Source: Brevibacterium album DSM 18261
GTDB taxonomy: Bacteria > Actinomycetota > Actinomycetes > Actinomycetales > Brevibacteriaceae
Assembly: GCF_000426445.1 (NCBI RefSeq)
Contig: NZ_AUFJ01000010.1
Span: forward strand, 124,001 to 188,000
Length of the DNA: 64,000 nucleotides
Direction of reading: 5' to 3'
Shown here piece by piece: positions 45,301-53,280 of this stretch. Position 1 is the stretch's first letter; each line of letters begins with the position of its first letter. The notes beneath the pieces are model-generated. The model was given only the letters and a program-made list of their open reading frames with translations, was not told the DNA's origin and made no database searches. A program made the position numbers and the translations under genes.

Positions 45301-45862
45301 CGCCGATCCGCTCGGCCGTGTGCTGGCCGATGAGGATCATGAACACCGGCACGAGCGGGACGGTGAGGACGATGACGACGGCGCTCACCCAGTCCGCGAG
45401 GAGGATGCGTGCGCCCACGAGGAGGGGGACGACCGCGGCGGCGGTGAGCGCGGGCACCACGGCGGTGAAGTAGTCGTCGATCTCGTCGAGCGAGCGGGTG
45501 GCGGTGAGTGCGAGCGCCCCGTCCGCGCCCGGCAGATCGCGGCCGGAGCCGGCGAAGAGGCGGAGCGCGAATCGGCGGCGCAGGTGCGTCTTCGCGCCCA
45601 CGGAGCTGCGCGCGCCCACCGACTGCCCCGCCCACGCGGCGAGCGCCTGGCACACGGCGCCCGCGAGCCCGAGGAACACGGAGGCCCGGACGTCGCGGCC
45701 GTCCATCGCCGCGACGATGCCGCCGGCCACGGCCTCGGCGACGAGCACGAGGCCCGCGGCGCGCAGCGCTGCGACGGCGCACGCCGCCCACAGTCCGAAC
45801 CGGCCCGCGCGCGTGGCGAGCGCCGGCCGCAGCGGTCCCTCCTCCGGGCGGGGGCCGGCCAT
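42389..45862 (-). CDS. cydDC: fused CydD-CydC ABC exporter for cytochrome bd assembly
   Basis: 1157 residues carrying two complete ABC half-exporters. CydD half: six helices (about 20-300), Walker A TGASGAGKSTLL, signature LSPGQQRRLVLARVR, Walker B GLVLLDEPTAHLD. An Ala/Pro linker (about 555-605) precedes the CydC half: helices about 615-890, Walker A GPSGSGKTTLV, signature LSGGQRQRLAVART, Walker B VVILDEPTAHLD. It exports thiols/haem-related compounds needed to assemble the bd oxidase. The ATG overlaps the cydB stop by one base. In E. coli the two are separate proteins; fusion is seen in some actinobacteria. Confidence 0.94.
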   Translation of the reverse strand: MAGPRPEEGPLRPALATRAGRFGLWAACAVAALRAAGLVLVAEAVAGGIVAAMDGRDVRASVFLGLAGAVCQALAAWAGQSVGARSSVGAKTHLRRRFALRLFAGSGRDLPGADGALALTATRSLDEIDDYFTAVVPALTAAAVVPLLVGARILLADWVSAVVIVLTVPLVPVFMILIGQHTAERIGEAQSALDRFSSHLVELARGVPVLVGLGRLGAQTKALQEVSRRYRDTTLATLRTAFLSALALELIATISVAVVAVFVGVRLVHGTMELEDGLLALVLAPECYLPLRRLGAAFHSTENGLAAFDRVRALADRPAAPGPVTAPEGCLVRVADLRVRYDGRAEPVLRQVSLELGAQCPGARLGAHGLLALTGASGAGKSTLLGVLAGLVRNEDGTEVTGTVETAVPAGSAGAAAYGPQRPAFAAASVEDEIALRLPAALREDPGARRRAVEECLEFACLDGEELPGDAAALREMPCEALSPGQQRRLVLARVRASVLAGCGLVLLDEPTAHLDAVTAARVRERIRGLADSVLVVAATHDPALTALGDAHGHLEEGRLRTAAAVPRRAGGVPAAGAPPAETPPPAGVSSGTAAAAPPMRTERTAPAVRLPAVLRRLVRAVNPFAPRFLLALLAGAASVAAGAALTGVSAWLIVRASAQPPIMYLLVAIVGVRFFGLSRAVLAYVQRLWLHDAVLTALTRLRVRLWLGLARRGTADRRVSRGEGALRSLIADVDDVRDLVPRVVMPPLIAVLVSAAAVWALFAVHEAAGWVALTAVLTALGPASAVVLLADRRASAARVPARADVLARVTALLGAREDLLPDGSWRAAAEGFARADARASDHERRSLAARGAGEALATAAMIAASAVMVGVLAPAVAAGELSGELLAVAVLLPMGLVDALLDSLRAVQQWPALRCVLAGLDDGDLAGTGLEGMGASGAVGPARIESLAVEDLSATWPGASAPVFSGLTARFPVPGRTAVTGPSGSGKTTLVSALMRFLDPSAGRVEVNGADAASLRPEDLAARIAWCPQEAHVFDSTLRGNLLIARDREDAPTEEELASALRRAGLGRLLEEAGLDARVGAGGAHLSGGQRQRLAVARTLLVGAEVVILDEPTAHLDPPTARAVMDDLDAALATSCTVLVTHDEALVREGDVRVRL

Positions 45863-46905
45863 CAGGAGACGCGGCCGCGGATGGCGACGGGGACCTCGTG
45901 CGCCGGCGGGATGTGCTCGACCCGCAGGCGGCGCGCCCAGACGGTGTAGCTCCAGATCTGGTAGGCCAGCACCACGGGGACGCCCACGAGCGCGACCCAG
46001 AACATGACGCCCAGGGTGTAGGCCGAGGAGGAGGCGTTGTGGATCGTCAGATCGCTGCCCGCTCCGAGCGTCGAGGGCAGGACCACGGGGAAGACGGCCG
46101 CGAAGATCGCGGTGACCCCGGCGGCGAGGAAGACCGACTGCGCGAGGAAGGCGGTCTTCTCCGCGCCCCGGCGCAGGCGCAGCCAGGAGACGGCCGCGGC
46201 GAGGCAGGCCACCGCGACGCAGGCCCAGCTCCAGACGGTGCCGGAGGCGGACTGGACGAGGAGCACCCAGGCCACGAGCGGCAGGAGGAGGAGCGGGCCC
46301 CAGGTGCTCGCCGCCCGCCGGGCGCGCACGCGGACCGGGCCGTCGGTCTTGAGGCTGAGGTAGAGGAGGCCGTGGAGGAGGCTGAAGCCCACGACGCCGA
46401 GCCCGCCGACCATCGCCGGCAGCGTGAGCCAGGCGAAGGGCCCGCCCACATTGTCGCCGTTCTCGTTGAGCGGCAGTCCGGTGGTCGTGAGGGCGAGCAT
46501 GGCGCCCACGCAGAACGCGGCGACGGCCGAGCCCGCTGAGAGCGCCCAGGTCCAGCCCTCGACCCACCGACGGGAGTGCCCGCCCTTGCCGCGGTACTCG
46601 ATCGCGACGGCGCGGAAGATGAGCCCCAGCAGGGCGAGGGTGAGCGGGAGGTAGAGGGCGGAGAAGAGGCTCGCGTACCACAGGGGGAAGGCCGCGAAGG
46701 TGGCGCCTCCGGCGGTGAGCAGCCACACCTCGTTGCCGTCCCACACGGGTCCGATCGTATTGAGCAGCAGGCGCCGCTCCCGCTCGTCCTTCGCGAATCC
46801 CCGCATGAGCATCCCCACGCCCAGGTCGAAGCCCTCGAGGAAGAGGTAGCCGAGCCACAGCACGGCGATGAGGACGAACCAGATGACGGGCAGCGCTTCG
46901 GTCAT
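45862..46905 (-). CDS. cydB: cytochrome bd ubiquinol oxidase subunit II
   Basis: 347 residues with about nine helices. First helix begins PVIWFVLIAVLWLGYLFLEG, then FDLGVGMLMRGFAKDERERR and IGPVWDGNEVWLLTAGGATF, the CydB hallmark (Trp and Glu/Asp near the haem d/b595 site). Ends in a short basic cytoplasmic tail. ATG at 46905 with GGAAGG upstream, 28 nt after cydA; 3' end coupled to cydDC. Confidence 0.96.
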   Translation of the reverse strand: MTEALPVIWFVLIAVLWLGYLFLEGFDLGVGMLMRGFAKDERERRLLLNTIGPVWDGNEVWLLTAGGATFAAFPLWYASLFSALYLPLTLALLGLIFRAVAIEYRGKGGHSRRWVEGWTWALSAGSAVAAFCVGAMLALTTTGLPLNENGDNVGGPFAWLTLPAMVGGLGVVGFSLLHGLLYLSLKTDGPVRVRARRAASTWGPLLLLPLVAWVLLVQSASGTVWSWACVAVACLAAAVSWLRLRRGAEKTAFLAQSVFLAAGVTAIFAAVFPVVLPSTLGAGSDLTIHNASSSAYTLGVMFWVALVGVPVVLAYQIWSYTVWARRLRVEHIPPAHEVPVAIRGRVS

Positions 46906-46933
46906 GTCAGTGCCTTCCCTTGCTCTCTCGCGC

Positions 46934-48535
46934 TCAGTACGCGAAGGACAGGACGTCGGAGTCGTCGGCCTCGCCCGCGGATCCCTCGACGAGACCGGCA
47001 CGGCCGCCGCGGGCGGGTCTCGCGAGCTCCGGCATCGCCGAGACCACTCCCCCGCGGGCGTACTTGAGTATCAGCCTGAGCTCGACCACCATGAGCGCCC
47101 CGTACACGAGGGTGAGGCTGATGAGGGAGAACAGGAGCTCGCCGGGGCTCACGGTCGGGGACACCGCGGCGGCGGTGTAGAGGAACACCCCGTCGATGCC
47201 GCTGGGATCGGGGTTGGGCGCGACGACGAAGGGCTGCCGACCCATCTCCGTGAAGATCCAGCCGGCGGAGTTCGCGACGAAGGGCGCGGCGATCCCCCAC
47301 AGCGCCAGCCGGGAGAGGAAGGCCGAGCACGGCACGGTGCCCTTCCGGGTGACCACGAGTGCGAACGCCGCCGCGGCGGCGGCCAGCACCCCGAAGCCGA
47401 TCATGAGGCGGAAGCCCCAGTAGGTGACGAACATGGAGGGCTGGTAGTCGACGGGCGCGCCCGAGCGCTCGCCGTAGAGCTCCCCCTCCGGCAGATGCGT
47501 GCCGTAGCTCTCCTCGTATTCGGGGATGAGCGAGTTCACACCGGGGACCTCGGTGGTGAAGTCCCCCTTAGCGAGGAAGGAGAGGATGCCGGGGATCTCG
47601 ATGACGGGGGTGACGTCCGCGCAGTCGTTCGAGTTCAGATTGCCCACCGTGAGGACGGAGAACTCCGTCCCGTCGTGACAGGCGGCTTCGGCCGAGGCCA
47701 TCTTCATGGGCTGCTGCTCGTACATGAGCTTGGCCTGGATGTCGCCGGTGAGGGCGACCGCCGCGAAGGCGAAGACCGCGAACCCTGCGCCGATCCGCAG
47801 CGAGCGGTACCAGACCGTGTGGTCGGTCTCGTCGCGTCCGGGCACGTCGTCGGCGCGGCCCACGATGACGCGTCCGCTGCCGTCGACGCTGTCGATGCCG
47901 TCGGTGCGGCGCCGCCACAGGTGGTGCCAGGAGATGCCCAGGAGGAAGGCCGCCCCGACCGCCACCGCACCGGCCAGCGTGTGCCCGTAGGCGGCCAGCG
48001 CAGTGCTGTTCGTCATGACCGCCCACACATCCGTCATGACGGGCCTGCCGTCGACGAGCTCGACGCCGACGGGGTGCTGCATCCACGAGTTCGCGACGAT
48101 GATGAAGTACGCGGAGATCCACGAGCCGATCACCGCCGCCCAGAGCACGCCCAGGTGCAGCCGGCGGTTCAGCCGGTCCCAGCCGAAGATCCACAGCCCC
48201 AGGAAGGTGGATTCGAGGAAGAAGGCGAGCAGGGCCTCCATCGCCAGCGGCGCGCCGAACACGTCGCCGACGTAGCGGGAGTACTCGCTCCAGGCCATGC
48301 CGAACTGGAACTCCTGGACGATGCCGGTCGCCACGCCCATGATGAAGTTGATGAGGTAGAGCTTGCCCCAGAACTTGGCAGCCCGGAGCCATGCCTCGTT
48401 CCCCGTGCGCAGCCACGCGGTCTGGAGCACGGCCACGAGCAGCCCCAGGCCGAGGGTGAGCGGGACCATCCAGAAGTGGTAGACGGTGGTGATGCCGAAC
48501 TGCCAGCGGGCGATCATCACGGGATCGAACTCCAC
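46934..48535 (-). CDS. cydA: cytochrome bd ubiquinol oxidase subunit I
   Basis: High-affinity terminal quinol oxidase that reduces oxygen without pumping protons. 533 residues. Haem ligands are visible: His in TTVYHFWMVPLTLG, His in YGHTLAGAVAV, Met in FTEMGRQPFVV. A short Q-loop (quinol site) lies around residues 245-330. The C-terminal tail is acidic. GTG at 48535 with AGGAGG upstream. First gene of cydA-cydB-cydDC. Two dyads sit 50-80 nt upstream. Confidence 0.96.
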   Translation of the reverse strand: MEFDPVMIARWQFGITTVYHFWMVPLTLGLGLLVAVLQTAWLRTGNEAWLRAAKFWGKLYLINFIMGVATGIVQEFQFGMAWSEYSRYVGDVFGAPLAMEALLAFFLESTFLGLWIFGWDRLNRRLHLGVLWAAVIGSWISAYFIIVANSWMQHPVGVELVDGRPVMTDVWAVMTNSTALAAYGHTLAGAVAVGAAFLLGISWHHLWRRRTDGIDSVDGSGRVIVGRADDVPGRDETDHTVWYRSLRIGAGFAVFAFAAVALTGDIQAKLMYEQQPMKMASAEAACHDGTEFSVLTVGNLNSNDCADVTPVIEIPGILSFLAKGDFTTEVPGVNSLIPEYEESYGTHLPEGELYGERSGAPVDYQPSMFVTYWGFRLMIGFGVLAAAAAAFALVVTRKGTVPCSAFLSRLALWGIAAPFVANSAGWIFTEMGRQPFVVAPNPDPSGIDGVFLYTAAAVSPTVSPGELLFSLISLTLVYGALMVVELRLILKYARGGVVSAMPELARPARGGRAGLVEGSAGEADDSDVLSFAY

Positions 48536-48584
48536 GCCGACCTCCTGAGAGTGACTGTGCGGGCGGACCGCAGCGAACGGATTT

Positions 48585-48597
48585 CTACAGGCTGTAG
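48585..48597. promoter_or_regulatory. CTAC-N5-GTAG dyad 1 (candidate BlaI operator)
   Basis: CTACAGGCTGTAG, a 13-bp palindrome 50 nt upstream of the cydA start codon. The arms match the TACA/TGTA-type cores of known BlaI/MecI operators. Confidence 0.6.
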
Positions 48598-48599
48598 AT

Positions 48600-48616
48600 T
48601 TCTACGCTCAGTAGAA
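48600..48616. promoter_or_regulatory. CTAC-N5-GTAG dyad 2 (candidate BlaI operator)
   Basis: TTCTAC-GCTCA-GTAGAA, a 17-bp palindrome adjoining dyad 1 with centres 17 nt apart, within the likely cydA promoter region. Confidence 0.6.
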
Positions 48617-48731
48617 TACGCCTGCGCCCCCGAAGCACGCCGGGAACGGCGTTTTCGATACCTTTCCGTCCCAGATCGCGGACGCGCCGCTCCTGTGCCG
48701 AACGGCATGTGCACGCGGATCGCGGCATGCA

Positions 48732-48744
48732 CTACGACTGGTAG
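48732..48744. promoter_or_regulatory. CTAC-N5-GTAG dyad 3 at the blaI promoter (candidate autoregulatory site)
   Basis: CTACGACTGGTAG, overlapping a good -10 TAGAAT (48742-48747) for the downstream BlaI gene. Confidence 0.55.
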
Positions 48745-48812
48745 AATGAGGGATCGGGCCCGTCCCCACCGGGATGCGTCCTCACAGGGATGCAGCGACA
48801 AGGAGTTGCGAG

Positions 48813-49178
48813 TTGGAGAGTTTGGGAGAGCTGGAGCGGGATGTCATGGATGCCCTCTGGGCACAGGACAGCCTCTCCGCCGCAGGGCTCCGGGACGTGC
48901 TTGCGGACCGCGGCCTCGCCCTGACCACCGTGCACACGGTGCTCACACGGCTGGAGAAGAAGGGCTTCGTCACCCGCGATCGCAGCACCCGCCCCCACCT
49001 GTACGCCGCGGCCTCGAGCAAGGAGGAGCACGTCACGGACCTGCTCTCCGAGGTGCTCGACCAGGCCGGCGACCGCCGTGCGGTCCTCGCCCGGTTCCTC
49101 GGCACCGTCTCCCTGTCCGACACCGCGTTCCTCCGCGGCGTCCTCGACAGCCGACTGCGCGGCAGCGGCACCCGCTGA
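48813..49178 (+). CDS. blaI: BlaI/MecI-family transcriptional repressor
   Basis: 121 residues. Winged helix: LGELERDVMDALWAQDSLSA, LADRGLALTTVHTVLTRLEK (recognition helix), GFVTRDRSTRPHLYAA. The C-terminal dimerisation helix is at about 85-121. In the known systems the partner BlaR1/M56 protease inactivates BlaI on a signal. TTG at 48813 is chosen because AAGGAG lies 7 nt before it and it gives the canonical family start; an upstream frame from 48774 would include the ribosome-binding site. Divergent from cydA; the M56 gene follows. Confidence 0.9.
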   Translation: MESLGELERDVMDALWAQDSLSAAGLRDVLADRGLALTTVHTVLTRLEKKGFVTRDRSTRPHLYAAASSKEEHVTDLLSEVLDQAGDRRAVLARFLGTVSLSDTAFLRGVLDSRLRGSGTR

Positions 49179-49277
49179 TCCGCAGCCCGGATGCGCAGCG
49201 CAGATCGGCCTCTCCGGGCTCGACCCGCCGCGCCCGCTGTGCGATGACGGTCTCCCCGACATGACGCCCCCAGCGAC

Positions 49278-50180
49278 ATGACCGCCGTCGGAATCGCGAT
49301 GGCCGTCCTCGCCGTGCTGCTCGCCTGGCCCGTCCCGACGGCGCTCGCGCGCAGGCAGGCCGGACGCGCGGACGTCGATCCCGTCTCCGGGATCCTCCTG
49401 TGGCAGGCGGTCGGACTCGCCGGCGGCCTCTCGCTCATCTCCGCCTGCCTCGCCTTCGCCCTGGCCCCGCTCGTGGGAGCCGGGGCCGCAGGTCCCGCTG
49501 TCCTCGACTGGTGGCGCTGGCCGGCGCTCGCGGTGGGCGCGGTCCTCCTGCTCGCCCTCCTGCTCGCGCTCGCCTGGGAGACCCGCGCGGCCGCCCGGGC
49601 CCGCGTCCGCCACCGCGACATGCTCGCCCTCGTGTCCCAGTCCAGCCCGCACGTGCCGGGGATGCGGATCATCGACACCGACCACGCCGTGGCCTACTGC
49701 CTCGCCGGCCGGGGCGGGACCACCGTGGTCTCGACCGGCCTCCTCCAGCTCCTCGACGCGAACGAGCGGGATGCGGTCATCGCACACGAGCGCGAGCACC
49801 TGCGGGTCCGGCACGACCTCCTCGCCCTGCCCTTCGCCTCGTGGAACCGCATGCTTCCGTTCCTCCCGGTGACCCGCACGGCCCTGGCAGCCGTGAGCGG
49901 ACTCATCGAGATCATGGCCGACGATGCGGCCCGCACCGTCACCTCCCCGGCAGCGCTGCGCACGGCACTGGCGAAGACGGCCGAGCGCACCGAGCTCGCC
50001 GCCGGCACCCACGCCTCCCGGCACGATCCGCGGCTGACCGAGGTGCGCCGGCGCCGCCTCCTCATGGATCCGAGGCAGCTGCCGGACACCCGGCGCATGC
50101 GGGTCAAGGCCGCGGTGCTCGCCTGCTGCCTGCTCCTGGTCCCACCCGCCGTGCTGGTGGGCACCGTCGTCTACAGCTGA
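49278..50180 (+). CDS. M56-family (BlaR1-like) membrane metallopeptidase
   Basis: 300 residues. Three hydrophobic segments in the first 100 residues, zinc motif HEREH at 170-174 (VIAHEREHLRVRHD), a downstream Glu region (GLIEIMADDAARTV), and a fourth helix at the very C-terminus (VLACCLLLVPPAVLVGTVV). It stops there: no extracellular beta-lactam sensor domain as in BlaR1/MecR1. Probably cleaves or inactivates the adjacent BlaI. ATG at 49278; a 99-nt gap separates it from blaI. Confidence 0.88.
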   Translation: MTAVGIAMAVLAVLLAWPVPTALARRQAGRADVDPVSGILLWQAVGLAGGLSLISACLAFALAPLVGAGAAGPAVLDWWRWPALAVGAVLLLALLLALAWETRAAARARVRHRDMLALVSQSSPHVPGMRIIDTDHAVAYCLAGRGGTTVVSTGLLQLLDANERDAVIAHEREHLRVRHDLLALPFASWNRMLPFLPVTRTALAAVSGLIEIMADDAARTVTSPAALRTALAKTAERTELAAGTHASRHDPRLTEVRRRRLLMDPRQLPDTRRMRVKAAVLACCLLLVPPAVLVGTVVYS

Positions 50181-50210
50181 GCGGCGCGGTTCCTCCGCAG
50201 GGCATGCGGT

Positions 50211-50720
50211 TCAGCGCGGCAGGCAGTCGCGGTGCCGCTCCGCCCACAGCGCCCGGTACCAGTCCCAGCCGATGAGCCCGCCGTCGAGCTGCTCCTCCGC
50301 CGCGTGGAGGGCCTCGGCGACCTCGGCGACATGCGCATAGCGCTCCCGGTCCGCCTCCTGTGGGGAGAGCGCGGAGACCGTGGCGAAGAGCTCCGCACGA
50401 CCGGAGGCGACCGGGGCGGCGAAGCGGCCGAGTGCGATTCCGGCGAACACCGCCAGGAGCACGAGCGCGCCGAGCAGCGCCGGGACCGGAACGTCGAGGA
50501 CCGCGCCGAGCACCGGGACCGCTGCCGCGATCCCGCCGCCTGCGAGCCAGGGCCAGAACCGGACGAGGCGCGCGCACCGGCGTTCGGCCTCGGTGGAGTG
50601 CGGCGGGTAGATCACGACGCGGATCGAGGTCGCGCCGTACCGGCCGGAGCGGCGCGAGACGTGCCCCCAGCGGTACCGTCCGTCGAGCAGCTTCTGCCGC
50701 AGGCGAGCGAGGGTCGCCAT
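50211..50720 (-). CDS. two-helix membrane protein at the end of the mrp operon
   Basis: 169 residues. Basic N-terminal cytoplasmic segment (RLRQKLLDGRYRWGHVSRRS), two transmembrane helices (about 52-98, LVRFWPWLAGGGIAAAVPVL and ALLGALVLLAVFAGIAL), then an acidic helical tail ending DGGLIGWDWYRALWAERHRD. It starts one base after the mrpG stop, so it is in the same transcript. Not one of the seven Mrp subunits; may be an accessory factor. I recall similar actinobacterial hypotheticals (perhaps DUF6611). Confidence 0.65.
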   Translation of the reverse strand: MATLARLRQKLLDGRYRWGHVSRRSGRYGATSIRVVIYPPHSTEAERRCARLVRFWPWLAGGGIAAAVPVLGAVLDVPVPALLGALVLLAVFAGIALGRFAAPVASGRAELFATVSALSPQEADRERYAHVAEVAEALHAAEEQLDGGLIGWDWYRALWAERHRDCLPR

Positions 50721-50721
50721 C

Positions 50722-51147
50722 TCAGCCGGTCCTTTCGCTGTGCTCGCCCGGATCCGCGATCGTCTCCTCGAGGCGGAGCGCCTCGAGGGGAGGCTCGCCG
50801 CCGTCGGGCTCCGCCTCGGCCCCGCTCTCGTCGTGCAGCTCGCTGAAGCGCAGCCGGCTGAGCGGAGTCCGGACGAGCAGGGCCGAACGGGCGATCGCCA
50901 TGCTCCCCACCGCAGAGGTCGTGAGCTGGAGGAGGACGGCGAGCACCACCATCACGGCTGCCGGGACGGAGGGCCGGTGCAGGAACGCGCCCGTGATGAC
51001 GAGGACGATGCCGAGCCCTCCCGCCGTGCCGACGGCGGAGATGCGCGTATAGGCATCGGGGAACCGCAGGAGACCGAGCGCTGCGGTGGCGAAGACCAAT
51101 GCGCCGGCGATGACGAGCACATCGCCTGCGAGGGTGAGTGCCGTCAT
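50722..51147 (-). CDS. mrpG: Mrp antiporter subunit G
   Basis: 141 residues. Three transmembrane helices (LVIAGALVFATAALGLLRFP and following), family motif GLLRFPDAYTRISAVGTAGGLG. The C-terminal acidic extension of about 45 residues is longer than usual. Part of the Na+/H+ antiporter complex. Overlaps mrpF by 4 nt. Confidence 0.92.
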   Translation of the reverse strand: MTALTLAGDVLVIAGALVFATAALGLLRFPDAYTRISAVGTAGGLGIVLVITGAFLHRPSVPAAVMVVLAVLLQLTTSAVGSMAIARSALLVRTPLSRLRFSELHDESGAEAEPDGGEPPLEALRLEETIADPGEHSERTG

Positions 51148-51401
51148 CGCTTCCCCCTCGTGAGCGCCCGGGCCAGGGACAGCGCGCCGAGGAAGCCCAC
51201 GACGGAGGCCACCAGCACGATGTCGAAGGTGTATCCGCTGCCGATCCGGACGCCCACGAGCGCGATGAGCCCGACGACGCCGAACAGCAGCAGATCACCC
51301 GCGATCGCGCGGTCGGCCTCGGAAGGGCCTGCGAGCATCCGGACCGTGGCCGCGAGGCATGCGGCCACGAGGAGGAGGATCCCGATGTCGAGGCCGGTCA
51401 T
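51144..51401 (-). CDS. mrpF: Mrp antiporter subunit F
   Basis: 85 residues, three helices. MRMLAGPSEADRAIAGDLLLFG is the typical MrpF loop (here ATVRMLAGPSEADRAIA). Overlaps mrpE and mrpG by 4 nt each, so it is translationally coupled. Confidence 0.93.
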   Translation of the reverse strand: MTGLDIGILLLVAACLAATVRMLAGPSEADRAIAGDLLLFGVVGLIALVGVRIGSGYTFDIVLVASVVGFLGALSLARALTRGKR

Positions 51402-51754
51402 GAGCTCACCCCCGTTCGGCGGAGCGCCCGGAGCATCCGGGTCTCCATGTCCTCCAGTTCGGTGCGGAGGGCCTCTGCGGAGGCCGCGTACATGCCGTGG
51501 ACGAAGAGCACTCGCTCCCCCTCCTCTCTCGTCGTGCCCAGGGTGAGGGTCCCCGGGGTCAGTGTGATGAGCGCGGCCAGCACTGTGAGCTCGCCGTCGC
51601 CCTGACAGCGGGTGGCGCAGCGCACGATCCCGGGAGCCGAATCCTGTCCGGGGGTGAGGTTGTCGCGCAGCACTGCGATGTTCGAGAGCACGACCTGCCA
51701 GGCGAACCAGCAGGCGAACCCCAGGATCCGGAAGGGCCAGGTGAACCAGGTCAT
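51398..51754 (-). CDS. mrpE: Mrp antiporter subunit E
   Basis: 118 residues. Short N-terminal membrane part (FRILGFACWFAWQVVLSNIA) followed by the conserved LTPGTLTLGTTREEGERVLFVH soluble domain. The family usually has about 160 residues; this form has only one to two helices, which is common in actinobacteria. Overlaps mrpD by 4 nt. Confidence 0.9.
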   Translation of the reverse strand: MTWFTWPFRILGFACWFAWQVVLSNIAVLRDNLTPGQDSAPGIVRCATRCQGDGELTVLAALITLTPGTLTLGTTREEGERVLFVHGMYAASAEALRTELEDMETRMLRALRRTGVSS

Positions 51755-53280
51755 GAGCTCCTCACCGCCTCGACGTAGCCGCGCGTGTCCAGCAGGCCCT
51801 CGGCCGCCGTCCGGGAGAGCTCGAGCAGGAGCTCCGCCCCGATCCCCAGGCCGATCGTGATGAGGGCCAGCGCCACCGCCGGTGCGGCCAGCAGCGCGCC
51901 CACACGCGGAGCGTCGGGGGGATCCGGTGGCAGGGAGGTCACGGAGTCCGTGCCCGCGCCGACGGCTGCGGGCATCTCCGCCGGCTTCCCCCAGAACACG
52001 CCGGACCAGATCTTCAGCATCGAGAGCAGGGTGACGAGGCTCACGACCAGCATCACGACCACGGCTGCGACCTCGCCCGCCTCGAGGGAGGCGAGGATGA
52101 GGGAGAGCTTGGCGACGAACCCGGAGAACGGCGGCAGACCGGCCAGGGAGAGCGCCGCGACGAAGAAGGCGGCCGCGAGGACGGGCTCACGCCGCCCCAT
52201 CCCGGACACCCTGCCCAGGGTCCCCGTGCCCCAGCGGACCTCGATCGCGCCGGTGGACAGGAACAGGGAGGCCTTCACGATCATGTGGTGGATGAGGTAG
52301 AAGATGCCCGCGGTCAGACCCGCCCCGGTGAACAGGGCGACGCCCAGCAGGATGTAGCCGATCTGACTGACCATGTGGAAGGCGAGGATCGAACGGGTCG
52401 TGTTCTCACCCACCGCACCGAACACCCCGATCACCATGGTCGCGGAGAACAGCAGCACGCCGATCCACAGCCAGCGGGCGTCCCCGTCGAAGACGACGGC
52501 GTAGATGCGGTAGATCGCGTAGATTGCGACCTTCGTGTGCAGGCCGGAGAACAGCGCGGTCACGGCGGGCGAGGTCGCCGGATAGGCACGGGCGAGCCAG
52601 CCGTGCACGGGCACGACGGAGGCCTTGATCCCGAGCGCGAACAGGCAGACCGCGGTCGCGAACGCCGTGAGATCGTCCTCGGCGGCGGCCCCGGCGAGCT
52701 CGCCCAGATTGACGGTGCCGGCGGTGCCGTAGAGGAAGCCCACCCCCGTGAGGAAGATCGTGGAGGTGAGGAGATTGAGCGTGACGTAGAGCCGGGCACC
52801 GGCGATCTGGCCGAGACCCGCACGGCCCCGGGCGGCGAGTACGAAGAGCCCGTAGGCCGGCAGGAGCATGACCTCGATGAACACGAACAGGTTGAAGAGG
52901 TCCGCGGTGAGCAGGGCGCCGTTGACGCCCGCCTGCAGCACGAGCGCGAGCGGTGCGAAGAAGCGCGAGGCCGCGCGCCGCGAGGCCAGGGCGAACACGG
53001 CACAGGTGAGCGAGAGCAGGCCGGTCACACTGAGCATGAGCGCGGTGAACATGTCCGCAACCAGCGGGATCGCGATGCCGAACGGCCACGAGCCGATCCC
53101 GTGGGCGATCGTCCCACCCGCGGCGAGTCCGCGCACGAGGGCGAGTCCCCCGGCCAGCGAGCCGGCGAGGACCGCGAGGAGGACGAGCGCGTGCACGCGG
53201 GGGCGATGGCCGGTCATGGCCAGCAGCCCTGCGGTGAAGAGCGGCACCGCGATGAACAGCGCCAGGAACGCACCGGTCAT
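51751..53280 (-). CDS. mrpD: Mrp antiporter subunit D (NuoL/M/N-like)
   Basis: 509 residues with about 14 helices, homologous to proton-pumping complex I subunits. GIKASVVPVHGWLARAYPATSPAVTALFSG carries the conserved Lys and Pro-containing broken helix (TM7/8 region), and FHMVSQIGYILLGVALF is also conserved. Catalyses ion antiport together with MrpA. Overlaps mrpC by 4 nt. Confidence 0.95.
   Translation of the reverse strand: MTGAFLALFIAVPLFTAGLLAMTGHRPRVHALVLLAVLAGSLAGGLALVRGLAAGGTIAHGIGSWPFGIAIPLVADMFTALMLSVTGLLSLTCAVFALASRRAASRFFAPLALVLQAGVNGALLTADLFNLFVFIEVMLLPAYGLFVLAARGRAGLGQIAGARLYVTLNLLTSTIFLTGVGFLYGTAGTVNLGELAGAAAEDDLTAFATAVCLFALGIKASVVPVHGWLARAYPATSPAVTALFSGLHTKVAIYAIYRIYAVVFDGDARWLWIGVLLFSATMVIGVFGAVGENTTRSILAFHMVSQIGYILLGVALFTGAGLTAGIFYLIHHMIVKASLFLSTGAIEVRWGTGTLGRVSGMGRREPVLAAAFFVAALSLAGLPPFSGFVAKLSLILASLEAGEVAAVVVMLVVSLVTLLSMLKIWSGVFWGKPAEMPAAVGAGTDSVTSLPPDPPDAPRVGALLAAPAVALALITIGLGIGAELLLELSRTAAEGLLDTRGYVEAVRSS

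Noticed and set aside
42389..46858. 1489-codon frame covering CydDC and more
   Set aside because: The upstream 330 codons are the out-of-frame shadow of cydB; the protein begins at 45862.
48774..48812. Upstream ATG-side extension of blaI
   Set aside because: It would include the AAGGAG ribosome-binding site in the coding region; the TTG at 48813 gives the canonical family start.
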